This document shows positions 47,765 to 59,250 of a DNA stretch of 64,000 bases, one piece after another. Position 1 is the first letter of the stretch; each line of letters starts with the position of its first letter. Source of the DNA: Pseudonocardia kunmingensis (GTDB taxonomy: Bacteria > Actinomycetota > Actinomycetes > Mycobacteriales > Pseudonocardiaceae); assembly GCF_006716445.1 (NCBI RefSeq), contig NZ_VFPA01000001.1, positions 3,038,001-3,102,000 on the forward strand, in the 5' to 3' direction. Below the pieces are notes generated by a model. It made no database searches. It had not been told where the DNA came from and saw nothing but the letters and a program-made list of their open reading frames with translations. Made by a program: the position numbers and the translations under genes.

Positions 47765-48226
47765 TCAGGCGTGGACCTCGTTGCCCTCGGTGGAGTTCAG
47801 GGCGCGCGAGGTCAGGTCCGCCACCATCGCGTCGGCGCCCGTCTCGGGCACCGCGGTGTCCCCGTCCTGGGGAGCCGCGGTCCGGTAGTGCACCTGGGTG
47901 GCCTCCAGCTGCTCCTGGCCGCCGAGGTTGACCAGGTCCTGGGCGGTGGGGACGGTGAGGTCCTCGTCCGCGGGCAGTGACCGGCTCGCGGTGTAGAACG
48001 TCGGGCCCTCGACGCTGGCCAGCTTGGGCAGCTGCGACGCGTCGGCCGAGGGCAGCTCGCCCAGGACGTTCGGCGAGGATCCGGCCGCGGGGGCGGCCTC
48101 GTCGGTGCCGGCACCGTCCTGCGGTGCGGGCGCGGCGACCGCGGGAGCGGCGAGGCCGAGACCGGCGGCGGCGATCCCGGCGACGGCGGCGGTGGTGCGC
48201 AGGCTGCTCCGAGCGAGGCTGCTCAT
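47765..48226 (-). CDS. Secreted acidic protein, unknown
   Basis: 153 residues. A signal peptide MSSLARSSLRTTAAVAGIAA, then GLGLAAPAVAAP with likely cleavage after AVAA. The mature part is acidic and Ala/Pro/Glu-rich, with no cysteines. No family recognised. RBS GGGAACC before the ATG is weak. It lies 102 bp upstream of the membrane protein gene on the same strand. Confidence 0.65.
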   Translation of the reverse strand: MSSLARSSLRTTAAVAGIAAAGLGLAAPAVAAPAPQDGAGTDEAAPAAGSSPNVLGELPSADASQLPKLASVEGPTFYTASRSLPADEDLTVPTAQDLVNLGGQEQLEATQVHYRTAAPQDGDTAVPETGADAMVADLTSRALNSTEGNEVHA

Positions 48227-48460
48227 CGGTGGGTTCCCTTCGTGCGGACTCTCGCCGCGACCACGGGTGCGACGACGTTGATCTCGGGGAGGACAACGAA
48301 GGCCACCGGCGGCGGATGTGGCGGCTCACACCTCCTGCCCGCGGGTTCACCCGATGCGGTGGACGCGGGAGCCGCAGGTCACCGAGGCGATCGGCCCCGC
48401 GCTGCACGCCGTCCGGTATCGCGCTGCGGCGGTGCCGCCGGGCCGGGCAAAATCGTCGCC

Positions 48461-49612
48461 GTGGCGGTGCTGCGCCGGGTGGGACCCGGACTGGGGGTCG
48501 GACTGGGCGTCGGCATGGGTGCCGGTGCCGCGGGGATCGGCTGGTTCTACTCCTCGGTACTGCTCGACACGGCGATCCGCCCCGTCTACCCCGAGCGGGT
48601 GCTGGCCGTCGGCGCCGACACCGTCACGCTCGCCGCGACGCGCCTCACCATGCAACCCGGCACCTGGGGACTGCGCTGGGCCGCCGACCGCGCGACCGGG
48701 CTCGCCATCGTGGGCCCGGTGGCACACCGGCGCTCCGGCCAGGTGGTGCGGCCGCTGCTCGGCGGGCAGCCGCCCGAGCCCGGCTGCGTCGCGGTGCTCG
48801 ACACCGGGCCCTTCGACCCGGATCCGGGGGCGCGCGGTCTCCCGTTCGAGGACGTCGACGTGCCGGGCCCGCTCGGCACCTACCCCGCGTGGTGGGTGCC
48901 CGGCCCCGCCGACGACGACACCTGGGTCGTCCTGGTGCACGGCCGCGGTGGCTCGCGCCGTGAGGCGCTGCGGATCCTGCCGGCCCTGCACGAGCGCGGC
49001 CACCCGCTGCTTGTGGTGAGCTACCGCAACGACGAGGGCGCCCCGCCGAGCCCGGACGGCCACTACCACCTCGGTGACACCGAGTGGGAGGACGTCGAGG
49101 CCGCCGTCCGGTTCGCGGTGGACCGCGGTGCGCGGCGCGTCGTGTTGTTCGGGTGGTCGATGGGCGGCGCGGTCACGGGCGCGTTCCTCGACCGCTCGAC
49201 GGAGGCGGGGCGGGTGGCCGCCGTCGTCTGGGACGCCCCGCTCGTGGACTGGCGCGCCACCTTGCGCCAGCAGGCGCGCAACCGGCGGCTGCCGACGGTG
49301 CTCTCGCCCCTCGCGACCGCGGTGACCAGCAGGCGGATCGGGATCGACTTCGACCGCTTCGACCTGCGCCGCCGCCCACCCGCGGTCCGCCCGCCGACGC
49401 TGCTCCTGCACAGCACGGGGGACACCGCCGTCCCCGTCGCCGCCAGCCGCGCCCTCGCCGCCGCCGCCCCTTCGCTCGGCTGGCCGCTGCGCTACGTGGA
49501 GGTCCCCGACGCCGAGCACACCGCCTCCTGGAACGCCGATCCGGCCGCCTACGAGCACGCGGTCACGTCGTTCCTGGCCGAGGCGCTGGCGCCCGTACCC
49601 GGTGGCCGCTGA
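48461..49612 (+). CDS. Membrane-anchored alpha/beta hydrolase
   Basis: 383 residues from GTG; a longer open frame upstream has no homology. A glycine-rich N-terminal helix ([20 protein letters not shown]) is probably a membrane anchor. The hydrolase core has [20 protein letters not shown], the serine nucleophile [17 protein letters not shown], an acid in [19 protein letters not shown] and histidine in [11 protein letters not shown]. An esterase or peptidase-like role is likely, substrate unknown. Confidence 0.85.
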   Translation: MAVLRRVGPGLGVGLGVGMGAGAAGIGWFYSSVLLDTAIRPVYPERVLAVGADTVTLAATRLTMQPGTWGLRWAADRATGLAIVGPVAHRRSGQVVRPLLGGQPPEPGCVAVLDTGPFDPDPGARGLPFEDVDVPGPLGTYPAWWVPGPADDDTWVVLVHGRGGSRREALRILPALHERGHPLLVVSYRNDEGAPPSPDGHYHLGDTEWEDVEAAVRFAVDRGARRVVLFGWSMGGAVTGAFLDRSTEAGRVAAVVWDAPLVDWRATLRQQARNRRLPTVLSPLATAVTSRRIGIDFDRFDLRRRPPAVRPPTLLLHSTGDTAVPVAASRALAAAAPSLGWPLRYVEVPDAEHTASWNADPAAYEHAVTSFLAEALAPVPGGR

Positions 49613-49644
49613 CGTCGCCGCAGCCGGGCTGGCACGATGGGGGC

Positions 49645-50178
<534 letters not shown>

Positions 50179-50194
50179 GCCACCCGCCGAGAAG

Positions 50195-51076
50195 ATGACC
50201 TACCCCGCCGGACCGCCGACGCCGCCGCAGCAACCCGGCGGGGCGCCCTACGGCCCGCCGGCCGTCTGCGTGCGGCACCCGGAGCGCGCCACCGGTCTGT
50301 CCTGCACGCGTTGCGGGCGTCCGGCCTGCCCCGAGTGCCTCCGCGAGGCGTCGGTGGGCTACCAGTGCGTCGACTGCGTGAACGCGGGCCGGCAGGAGAC
50401 GCGGCGGCCCGGCACGGTGGCCGGCGCCACGCCCGGCGGGCGCCCGGTCGTGGTGCCCACGCTGATCGCGCTCAACGTGCTGGTCTTCGCCTGGACCGTG
50501 GTCCAGGCGGGCGACCCGATGAACAACGCGATGGCCCCGTTGTTCGCCGAGTGGGCCCTCGTGCCCGGGCTCGTCCAGGCCGGCGAGTGGTGGCGGGTCC
50601 TCACGTCGGGGTTCCTGCACATCGGTGCGATCCACCTGCTGTTCAACATGGTGGCGCTGTGGGTGCTGGGCCGCGACCTCGAGACCGTGCTCGGCCGTGG
50701 TCGATTCCTGGCCGTCTACATGATCGCCCTGCTCGGTGGCGCCGCCGCCGTGATGCTGTTCTACGCGCCGAACCAGGCCGTGGCCGGCGCGTCCGGTGCG
50801 GTGTTCGGGCTGATGGGCGGGCTCGCCGTGGTCCTGCGCCGGCTGCGCGTGCCCGCGGGCCAGGTCATCGGCGTGATCGTCCTCAACGTGGTGATCAGCG
50901 TGACGATCCCGGGGATCTCGCTGATCGGCCACCTCGGCGGGCTCGTGCTCGGCGCTGCCGCCACGGCCGCGCTCGTGTACGCGCCCGCGCGCAACCGCGT
51001 GCCGGTGCAGGTGGGTGCGCTGGTCGCGCTCACCGTCGTGGTGCTGCTCCTGATCGGCGTCACCGCGCTGGCCTGA
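50195..51076 (+). CDS. Rhomboid family intramembrane serine protease
   Basis: 293 residues from ATG. N-terminal zinc-binding B-box-like region: CVRHPERATGLSCTRCGRPA, CPECLREASVGYQCVDC. Then six to seven membrane segments with EWWRVLTSGFLHIGAIHLLFN, the catalytic serine in GASGAVFGLMGG and the catalytic histidine in SLIGHLGGLVLGAA. Rhomboids cleave membrane proteins within the bilayer. Follows ppiA, as in mycobacteria. Confidence 0.94.
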   Translation: MTYPAGPPTPPQQPGGAPYGPPAVCVRHPERATGLSCTRCGRPACPECLREASVGYQCVDCVNAGRQETRRPGTVAGATPGGRPVVVPTLIALNVLVFAWTVVQAGDPMNNAMAPLFAEWALVPGLVQAGEWWRVLTSGFLHIGAIHLLFNMVALWVLGRDLETVLGRGRFLAVYMIALLGGAAAVMLFYAPNQAVAGASGAVFGLMGGLAVVLRRLRVPAGQVIGVIVLNVVISVTIPGISLIGHLGGLVLGAAATAALVYAPARNRVPVQVGALVALTVVVLLLIGVTALA

Positions 51077-51092
51077 CGCGCCGCGCACGACG

Positions 51093-51127
51093 ACGGCGGG
51101 GCGCCCTCGTCAGGGCTGCCCCGCCGT
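51093..51127. terminator. Hairpin terminator after rhomboid gene
   Basis: ACGGCGGGGC/GCCCCGCCGT, a 10 bp perfect stem, with an inner GCCCT/AGGGC stem; 16 bp after the rhomboid stop. Confidence 0.65.
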
Positions 51128-51143
51128 GGCTCGTCGGGATGGG

Positions 51144-51215
51144 TCAGGCGGGTGGGTTGCAGCCGCACCCGGAGGCGCAGCCGTCCGTACCCCGCATCGG
51201 TGTCCTCGTCGCCAT
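51144..51215 (-). CDS. Candidate 23-residue Cys-rich microprotein
   Basis: ATG start with AAGGGAG five bases upstream. Translation MATRTPMRGTDGCASGCGCN then PPA. Three cysteines in CASGCGC. It could bind metal, be a modified peptide, or be chance. Flanked by the rhomboid terminator and the PH-domain gene's 3' end. Confidence 0.35.
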   Translation of the reverse strand: MATRTPMRGTDGCASGCGCNPPA

Positions 51216-51343
51216 CCAGACTCCCTTCGTCGCGGACCTCGATGGTAGGCACGCCCGGCCCATCGGCACGACCGCTCAACCGGGGGGCGCGAGCACCACT
51301 CGGAGTACCCGACTACGACATGTGGGGTACACATCCGCGCATG

Positions 51344-51790
51344 TCAGGGGCGCAGCGCGTGCAGGCGCGGCGCGACGTCCTCGGGGTCGGCAGCGAGGTC
51401 CAGCCGGCCGAAGACGAGCAGGCGCTCGCTGCCGTCGGCCGTCACCGTGTCGACTTCCAGGAGCGAGGTCTCGCGCCCCAGGCGCCGCACCCGCAGGACC
51501 CGGATCTGCGCGACGAACGGCCACGGGTGGTGGCGCGAGCGGAGCAGCCCGCCGACCGTCAGCCCGTCGGGGTCCGCGCGCAGGCGCGGCCGCGCCCGGG
51601 TGCCGAAGAGCGCGGCGGTGGTGGCGCCCACGGCAGCGACGCCCGCGAGCAGGCGGCCTGCGGGGTCGGCGTCGCTCACCCAGAGCGCCACGCACCACGC
51701 AGCCGCCCCGACTGCCACCAGCCAGGCGAGCACGACGAGTCCGGGAGCGGGGCTCCACTCGGCCGCGGCGGGCGCATCATGATCACTCAC
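51344..51790 (-). CDS. PH-domain-containing membrane protein
   Basis: 148 residues from GTG (51790); an upstream GTG (51817) would read through DnaA boxes. Two hydrophobic segments (LVVLAWLVAVGAAAWCVALW and LLAGVAAVGATTAALFG) are followed by the bacterial PH-like domain RLRADPDGLTVGGLLRSRHH, AQIRVLRVRRLGRETSLLEV. Similar genes stand beside crgA in mycobacteria. Function unknown. Confidence 0.82.
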   Translation of the reverse strand: MSDHDAPAAAEWSPAPGLVVLAWLVAVGAAAWCVALWVSDADPAGRLLAGVAAVGATTAALFGTRARPRLRADPDGLTVGGLLRSRHHPWPFVAQIRVLRVRRLGRETSLLEVDTVTADGSERLLVFGRLDLAADPEDVAPRLHALRP

Positions 51791-51796
51791 GGTGAC

Positions 51797-51818
51797 TTGT
51801 CCACAGTGACTGTCCACA
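51797..51818. promoter_or_regulatory. Two DnaA boxes upstream of the PH-domain gene and behind crgA
   Basis: TTGTCCACA (51797-51805, perfect) and CTGTCCACA (51810-51818, one mismatch), 13 bp apart, in the gap between crgA and the PH-domain gene. Confidence 0.6.
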
Positions 51819-51852
51819 CTGGGGACTACCTACATCGGTGTGTTTCCGCAGC

Positions 51853-52125
51853 TCAGCGCCACCGCATGGTCATCAGCAGGCCGATCACGATCAGTGAGAA
51901 CCCGATGAGGAAGTTCCACGGGCCGAGCGTGACCATGAACGAGATCGAGTCCCCGGCCAGGTAGTTCACGACCAGCCACGCCAGCCCTGCCAGCATCAGA
52001 CCCAGCATCACCGCGATGTAGACCGGGTGCGTGGGACCCGCGACCTTCACCGGCGTGGTGCCGGGGCGCTGCGCGTTGGGAGGCGGGGTGTAGACCGCCT
52101 TCTTCCGGACCTTGGACTTCGGCAT
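51853..52125 (-). CDS. crgA: Cell division protein CrgA
   Basis: 90 residues. Basic N-terminus [17 protein letters not shown], then two membrane helices ([20 protein letters not shown] and [19 protein letters not shown]). In Streptomyces and mycobacteria CrgA helps assemble the divisome, interacting with FtsZ, FtsQ, FtsI and PBPs. Full family length. Alone between the DnaA-box region and pabA. Confidence 0.95.
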   Translation of the reverse strand: MPKSKVRKKAVYTPPPNAQRPGTTPVKVAGPTHPVYIAVMLGLMLAGLAWLVVNYLAGDSISFMVTLGPWNFLIGFSLIVIGLLMTMRWR

Positions 52126-52212
52126 GTGTGCTGACCTCGTCGGACGTCGGAGTGCGTGCCCCCACGGTAGCGCGCCCGCCCGCTGCTGACGCCGCTGTGT
52201 GCGCTCCGCGGC

Positions 52213-52848
52213 TCAGGCGGAGGCCGTGACGGCGGCCGCCTCGGCGGTGAGGGCGGCCACGGTGGCCTCGGGTACCGGGTGTCCCGCGCTCGCCATCCAG
52301 TTGGCCAGCAACCGGTGCCCGCCCTCGGTGAGGACGGACTCGGGGTGGAACTGCACCCCGGTGACGGGCAGCTCGCGGTGCCGCACCGCCATGATGACGC
52401 CGCCCTCCGTGCGCCCCGTGACCTCGAGGGCGGCCGGCAGCGTGTCGGGACGGATCGAGAGCGAGTGGTACCGGGTGGCGACGAAGGGGTTCGGCAGCCC
52501 GGCGAGCAGGTCGTCGCCCGCGTGGTGCACGAGCGAGGTCTTGCCGTGCAGCAGCTCCGGCGCGCGTTCCACGACACCACCCCACGCCACCCCGATGGCC
52601 TGGTGGCCGAGGCACACCCCGAGCAGCGGCAGGCTGCGCTCCGCGCTGCGCCGGACCGCCTCGATGCTGGCGCCCGCCCGCTCCGGGACACCCGGCCCCG
52701 GGCTCAGGAGCACACTGTCGACGTCGTCCAGCTCGTCGAGGTCGACCTCGTCGTTGCGGCGCACCGTGACCTGCGCGCCGAGCTGCGCGAGGTACTGCAC
52801 GAGGTTGTAGACGAAGCTGTCGTAGTTGTCGATGACGAGCACGCGCAT
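52213..52848 (-). CDS. pabA: Aminodeoxychorismate/anthranilate synthase glutamine amidotransferase
   Basis: 211 residues. Class I glutamine amidotransferase: LVIDNYDSFVYNLVQYL at the start, catalytic cysteine in LLGVCLGHQAIG (about Cys79) and VTGVQFHPESVLTEGG with the catalytic His-Glu. It supplies ammonia to PabB or TrpE for folate or tryptophan. The place between crgA and pknB is that of pabA/trpG in actinobacteria; PabA versus TrpG cannot be told from sequence alone. Confidence 0.93.
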   Translation of the reverse strand: MRVLVIDNYDSFVYNLVQYLAQLGAQVTVRRNDEVDLDELDDVDSVLLSPGPGVPERAGASIEAVRRSAERSLPLLGVCLGHQAIGVAWGGVVERAPELLHGKTSLVHHAGDDLLAGLPNPFVATRYHSLSIRPDTLPAALEVTGRTEGGVIMAVRHRELPVTGVQFHPESVLTEGGHRLLANWMASAGHPVPEATVAALTAEAAAVTASA

Positions 52849-52887
52849 GCGTTCAGTCTCCCCGGCTCTGCGGGCCGCGTCGTCGTG

Positions 52888-54804
<1,917 letters not shown>

Positions 54805-54913
54805 CGGTGCCGGTTCCTGGGAGTCATGGTGGATTCGGACATCATGCCGGGCTGCGTCGCCCAGCGGGGTGGTCCCGGGACCACCGCAGCGCCGGGCCGT
54901 CGGTTCGACGAGT

Positions 54914-56308
54914 TCACCGGGCGCTCCCCGTGACGATCACCGTGGCGAGCTCCCCGCCGGCTACCGCCGATCCGGCCAGGACGCCCTCCCGACTCGTCAC
55001 CGTACCGGGTCCGGCTCCCTGCGGGGGCTGAACCGCCGAGCCCGCGCCCGGAAGACCGCCCTGGAACAACAGAACACCGACCGCGACCGCGGCGAGCGTC
55101 AGCAGCACGAACAGCACGAGGAGCAGGGTGCGCCCGGACGACTTGGGCTGCAGCCGGAAGGAGTCGGAACCGGCCCGTCCGGACGCACGGGCCGGCGCGG
55201 CGCGCCGCGCCGGTGGCGCCTGCCGGGAGCGGGTCGCGCGATCGCCCGCGCCCCCGGCGTGCCGCGCCGCGGGTGCCTGGTGCGCCACCGGGCGGGATGC
55301 GGGTGACGACGCGCGCTGCGGGACCGGCGGCGAGGGCGGAGCGGAGAAGGGCGCCGAGGCGGGCAGCGGGGTCGACGGTGCGGCGGACCCGACCGCGGGA
55401 CGCGCCCGCGTGGGCGTCGAGGGCGACCGCGGCGGCGCGATCGTGCCGGTGACCGCGCCGGGTGCCGGCAGCGGCTCTCCCCGGCGCACCGCCGCCACGG
55501 CGAGCGCGAACTCACCGCCGGTGGAGTAGCGCTGCGTGGGGTCCTTGACGAGCGCCACCTCGATGAGCTCGCGCGCCCCGGCCGGGATGCTGCTCGGCAG
55601 CGGCGGCGGAGGCTCCCGGACCTGCATCATCGCCACCGCCACCGCGCTGTCGGCGCGGAACGGCCGGTGGCCCGCGAGGCACTCGTAGCCGACGATGCCG
55701 AGCGAGTAGACGTCGCCCGCGGGGCCCGCCTCCGCCCCGCTGGCCTGCTCGGGCGCGATGTAGTGGGCGGTGCCCATGACCATCCCGGATCGGGTGACCG
55801 GCACCGCGTCGGCGGCCTTGGCGATCCCGAAGTCGGTGAGCTTCACCACACCGTCGGTGCGGACCAGGATGTTGCCCGGCTTGACGTCGCGGTGCACGAA
55901 GCCACGCTCGTGCGCCGCCTGCAGCGCCCACGCGGCGTCCTCGATGAGCCGCAGCGTCTCGTCGGCGTCGATGGGGCCGCGGGAGATCAGCGTGGACAGC
56001 GGCTCGCCCCGCACCAGCTCCATCACGAGGTACGCCGTGCGCCTGCCGTTCGGGCCCTCGTCCTCGCCGTAGTCGTGCACCGCGGCGATGCCCGGGTTGT
56101 CCAGGGAGGCGACGGTGCGCGCCTCGATGCGGAAGCGGTGCAGGAACTCCGGGTCGTCACCGAGCTCGGGGCGCAGCACCTTCACCGCGACGCTGCGGCC
56201 CAGCCGCGTGTCCGAGGCCTCCCAGACCTCGCCCATGCCGCCGACGGCGATGCGCCGCTCCAGCAGGTAGCGGTCGTCGATGCTCTGCCCCGCAGCGAGG
56301 ACGGTCAC
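54914..56308 (-). CDS. pknA: Serine/threonine protein kinase PknA
   Basis: 464 residues from a GTG overlapping the pbpA stop codon (GTGA). Kinase domain about 14-280 with GGMGEVWEA, Lys43, HRDVKPGNILV, LTDFGIAKA. A long Pro/Ala/Arg linker leads to one membrane helix (LLLVLFVLLTLAAVAVGVLLF). No PASTA repeats; a 45-residue outer tail. With PknB it phosphorylates division proteins (in mycobacteria Wag31, FtsZ and others). Confidence 0.95.
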   Translation of the reverse strand: MTVLAAGQSIDDRYLLERRIAVGGMGEVWEASDTRLGRSVAVKVLRPELGDDPEFLHRFRIEARTVASLDNPGIAAVHDYGEDEGPNGRRTAYLVMELVRGEPLSTLISRGPIDADETLRLIEDAAWALQAAHERGFVHRDVKPGNILVRTDGVVKLTDFGIAKAADAVPVTRSGMVMGTAHYIAPEQASGAEAGPAGDVYSLGIVGYECLAGHRPFRADSAVAVAMMQVREPPPPLPSSIPAGARELIEVALVKDPTQRYSTGGEFALAVAAVRRGEPLPAPGAVTGTIAPPRSPSTPTRARPAVGSAAPSTPLPASAPFSAPPSPPVPQRASSPASRPVAHQAPAARHAGGAGDRATRSRQAPPARRAAPARASGRAGSDSFRLQPKSSGRTLLLVLFVLLTLAAVAVGVLLFQGGLPGAGSAVQPPQGAGPGTVTSREGVLAGSAVAGGELATVIVTGSAR

Positions 56309-57783
56309 CGCTCCGTCCCCAGCGCGGCGCGGATCACGGCGCGGCCGATCGGGGCGGCGACCGTGCCGCCCGTCGCCGCGAGGTTGCTGCGGTCGCCGCC
56401 GGACTCGACCAGCACCGCGAGCGCGACCTGCGGGTCGTCGGCCGGGGCGAAGGCCACGTACCAGACGTGCGGGGCCACCGACTTCGGGTCGGACCCGTGC
56501 TCCGCCGTGCCGGTCTTGGCGGCGATCTGCACGCCGGTGATCTTCCCGGTGCCCGAGTAGCTGTTCTCGTTGTTGACCATCATCTCGGTCAGCGTGGCGG
56601 CCACCGCCGGGTCGACCGCCGCCGTGCCGATCCGGTCCGGCTCCGTGGTCTCCACGGGGTCCAGCTCCTGGCTCTGGATCTCGCTGACCAGGTACGGGGC
56701 CATCACCTCGCCGCGGTTGGCGATGGCCGCGACGATCATCGCGTTCTGCAGCGGGGTGAGTGCCACGTCGCGCTGCCCGATGCTGGACTGCTGCAGCGCG
56801 GCGGTGTCGGGGATGTCGCCGATCGTGGAGGCGGCCACCGGCATCGGCACCGCCAGGTCGGTGGTGCCGATCCCGAAGGCCTCGGCCTGCTCGCGCAGCG
56901 GCTGCTCCCCGAGCTCGCTCGCAAGCTGTGCGAAGGCCGTGTTGCACGAGCGCTGCAGCGCGTCGCGCAGGCTGGCCGTCTCGCCGGTGCCGCACGCGTT
57001 GCCGTTGAAGTTCTGCAGCTGGGTGTTGGTTCCCTGCAAGGTGATCGCCGACGCGGCCGTGAGCTGGCTCTCCGGCGTGTAGCGCCCGCTCGCCAGCGCC
57101 GCCGCGACGTCGACGAGCTTGAACGTGGACCCCGGCGGGTAGCTCTCGGAGATCGCGCGGTTGGGCAGCACCGGCGGCTCCGCCTCGTTGTACTCCTGCC
57201 ACGCCGACGTCCGCTCGTCCGCGTCGTGGCTGGCCAGCGGGTTGGGGTCGAAGGACGGCGTGGACACCATCGCGAGGATCTCACCCGTCTGCGGTCGCAG
57301 CGCGACGACCGAGCCGGTGTACCCGCGCTCGGTCAGCTCGTCGTACGCCGTCTTCTGCACTTCCGGATCGAGCGTCAGCACCACGTTGCCCCCGCTGGGG
57401 TCGCGGCCGGTGATCAGGTCGGAGAGCCTGCGGCCGAAGAGCCGGTCGTCACTGCCGTTGAGCACCGCGTCGGCGGCCCGCTCGATCCCGCTGGAGCCGT
57501 AGGTCACCGAGTAGTAGCCGGTGACCGGCGCGTACACCGGACCGTCGGCGTACTGGCGCAGGTAGCGCAACCGGTCGTCGGTCTCGGTGCTGCTGGCGAG
57601 GATCTGGCCGTCGGCGCTGATCTGGCCGCGCTTGCGCGAGTACTCGGCCAGCAGGACGCGCTGGTTGCGCGGATCGCTGCGGTAGTCACCCGCCTGGACG
57701 ACCTGGACGTAGGTGAGGTTGCCCATCAGCAGCAGGATCATCGCCATCACGGCGATGGCGACGCGACGCACGGGAGTGTTCAC
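56305..57783 (-). CDS. pbpA: Penicillin-binding protein PbpA (class B, transpeptidase)
   Basis: 492 residues. Short cytosolic tail, membrane helix about 9-28, then the PBP dimerisation domain. The transpeptidase domain has STFK (catalytic Ser219, Lys222), SCN (QRSCNTAF) and KTGTAEHG. Crosslinks septal or lateral peptidoglycan. Overlaps rodA by 4 bp and pknA by 4 bp, so the genes are coupled. Confidence 0.96.
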   Translation of the reverse strand: MNTPVRRVAIAVMAMILLLMGNLTYVQVVQAGDYRSDPRNQRVLLAEYSRKRGQISADGQILASSTETDDRLRYLRQYADGPVYAPVTGYYSVTYGSSGIERAADAVLNGSDDRLFGRRLSDLITGRDPSGGNVVLTLDPEVQKTAYDELTERGYTGSVVALRPQTGEILAMVSTPSFDPNPLASHDADERTSAWQEYNEAEPPVLPNRAISESYPPGSTFKLVDVAAALASGRYTPESQLTAASAITLQGTNTQLQNFNGNACGTGETASLRDALQRSCNTAFAQLASELGEQPLREQAEAFGIGTTDLAVPMPVAASTIGDIPDTAALQQSSIGQRDVALTPLQNAMIVAAIANRGEVMAPYLVSEIQSQELDPVETTEPDRIGTAAVDPAVAATLTEMMVNNENSYSGTGKITGVQIAAKTGTAEHGSDPKSVAPHVWYVAFAPADDPQVALAVLVESGGDRSNLAATGGTVAAPIGRAVIRAALGTER

Positions 57784-59210
57784 GGGCGCCGCTCCACGAG
57801 CTCGGTGCCCGCCTCGGCCAGCGGCGGCAGCGGCGTTGCCGGACGGCGCGGCAGCGGCGCGCGGGCCGCGTTGGAGATCCGCAGCAACATCGCGACCAGC
57901 GCGTAGTTCGCCACCAGCGACGATCCGCCGTACGACAGGAACGGCAGGGTCAGGCCGGTGAGCGGGATGAGCTTCGACGCCCCGCCGATGACGATGAACG
58001 CCTGCAGCGCCAGCGTGAACGCCAGCCCGGTGGCGAGCAGCTTGCCGAAGCTGTCGCGCACGGCGAGCGCGCTGCGCAGCCCGCGCGTGATCAGCACCAG
58101 GTAGACGATGAGGATCGCGGCCAGCCCGATCAGGCCGAGCTCCTCACCCAGCGAGGAGAGCATGAAGTCGCTCTCGGCGTAGGGCACCAGGTCGGGGCGG
58201 CCGGCGCCGAGACCGGTGCCGCCCACCCCGCCGGTGCCGAGCCCGAACAGCGCCTGCGCGATCTGGTAGCCGGTGCCCTCGAAGTCGGCGAACGGGTCGA
58301 GCCACACCTGGACGCGCACCCGCACGTGGCCGAACAGCTGGTAGGCGATGACGCAGCCGCCGAGGAAGAACGACAACCCGATGAGCATCCACGACACGCG
58401 CTCGGTGGCGACGTAGAGCAGCACCAGCACGATGCCGAAGAACAGCAGCGAGGTGCCCAGGTCGCGCTCGAGCACCAGGACGCCGACCGACAGTCCCCAC
58501 GCCACGAGCAGCGGCGCGAGGTCACGCGCCCGCGGCAGCTCCATGCCGAGGAACCGGCGCCCCGCGGTGCTGAACAGCTCCCGCTTCTGCACCAGGAACG
58601 CCGCGAAGAACACGATCAGCAGGATCTTGGCGAACTCGCCGGGCTGGATGCCGACGCTACCGACCCGGATCCACAGCTTCGCCCCGTTGACCTCGGAGAT
58701 CGACGAGGGGAGCAGGCCGGGCAGCGCGAGCAGCACCAGACCGGAGAAGCCGGCCGTGTAGGCGTAGCGGGAGATCGTGCGGTGGTCGCGGATCACCCAG
58801 AGCACCGCGACGAACAGCGCGAGGCCGATCGCGGTCCACGCGACCTGCCGGGAGATCAGCTCCACCGGCGCGTCCCGGCCCGCGGCGGCGGCCCGCTCGG
58901 CGTTGGCCAGGTCGAGCCGGTGGATCATCACCAGGCCCAGCCCGTTGAGCAGCGCCACGCACGGCAGGATCAGCGGATCGGCGTACGGGGCGAAGCGGCG
59001 CACCGCCAGGTGGGCCGCGGCGAACAGCCCGAGGTAGGCCAGGCCCACCCACAGCAGCGCCTGCGTCAGCTCCTGCTCCTGGTTGGCCTCCACCAGCACC
59101 AGCGCGCCCGTGACCAGCACCGCGGCGAACGCGAGCAGGACGAGCTCGATCCCGCGGCCGGTCGGCAGCGGCGCGGGAGCGGCGGGCGGCGCGCCCGCGG
59201 GCGCCGTCAT
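57780..59210 (-). CDS. rodA: RodA/FtsW-type peptidoglycan polymerase
   Basis: 476 residues. About ten to twelve membrane segments of the SEDS family: NGAKLWIRVGSVGIQPGEFA with the conserved PGE(F/L), ERDLGTSLLFFGIVL, the external GTGYQIAQALFGLGTGGVGG, and near the end PLTGLTLPFLSYGGSS. SEDS proteins polymerise glycan and pair with a class B PBP, here PbpA, encoded next to it. The operon position is that of Mtb RodA. Confidence 0.95.
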   Translation of the reverse strand: MTAPAGAPPAAPAPLPTGRGIELVLLAFAAVLVTGALVLVEANQEQELTQALLWVGLAYLGLFAAAHLAVRRFAPYADPLILPCVALLNGLGLVMIHRLDLANAERAAAAGRDAPVELISRQVAWTAIGLALFVAVLWVIRDHRTISRYAYTAGFSGLVLLALPGLLPSSISEVNGAKLWIRVGSVGIQPGEFAKILLIVFFAAFLVQKRELFSTAGRRFLGMELPRARDLAPLLVAWGLSVGVLVLERDLGTSLLFFGIVLVLLYVATERVSWMLIGLSFFLGGCVIAYQLFGHVRVRVQVWLDPFADFEGTGYQIAQALFGLGTGGVGGTGLGAGRPDLVPYAESDFMLSSLGEELGLIGLAAILIVYLVLITRGLRSALAVRDSFGKLLATGLAFTLALQAFIVIGGASKLIPLTGLTLPFLSYGGSSLVANYALVAMLLRISNAARAPLPRRPATPLPPLAEAGTELVERRP

Positions 59211-59250
59211 CGCCGGCCCCCGCGACCGTCCGCTCGCTGGTCCGCGCTCA

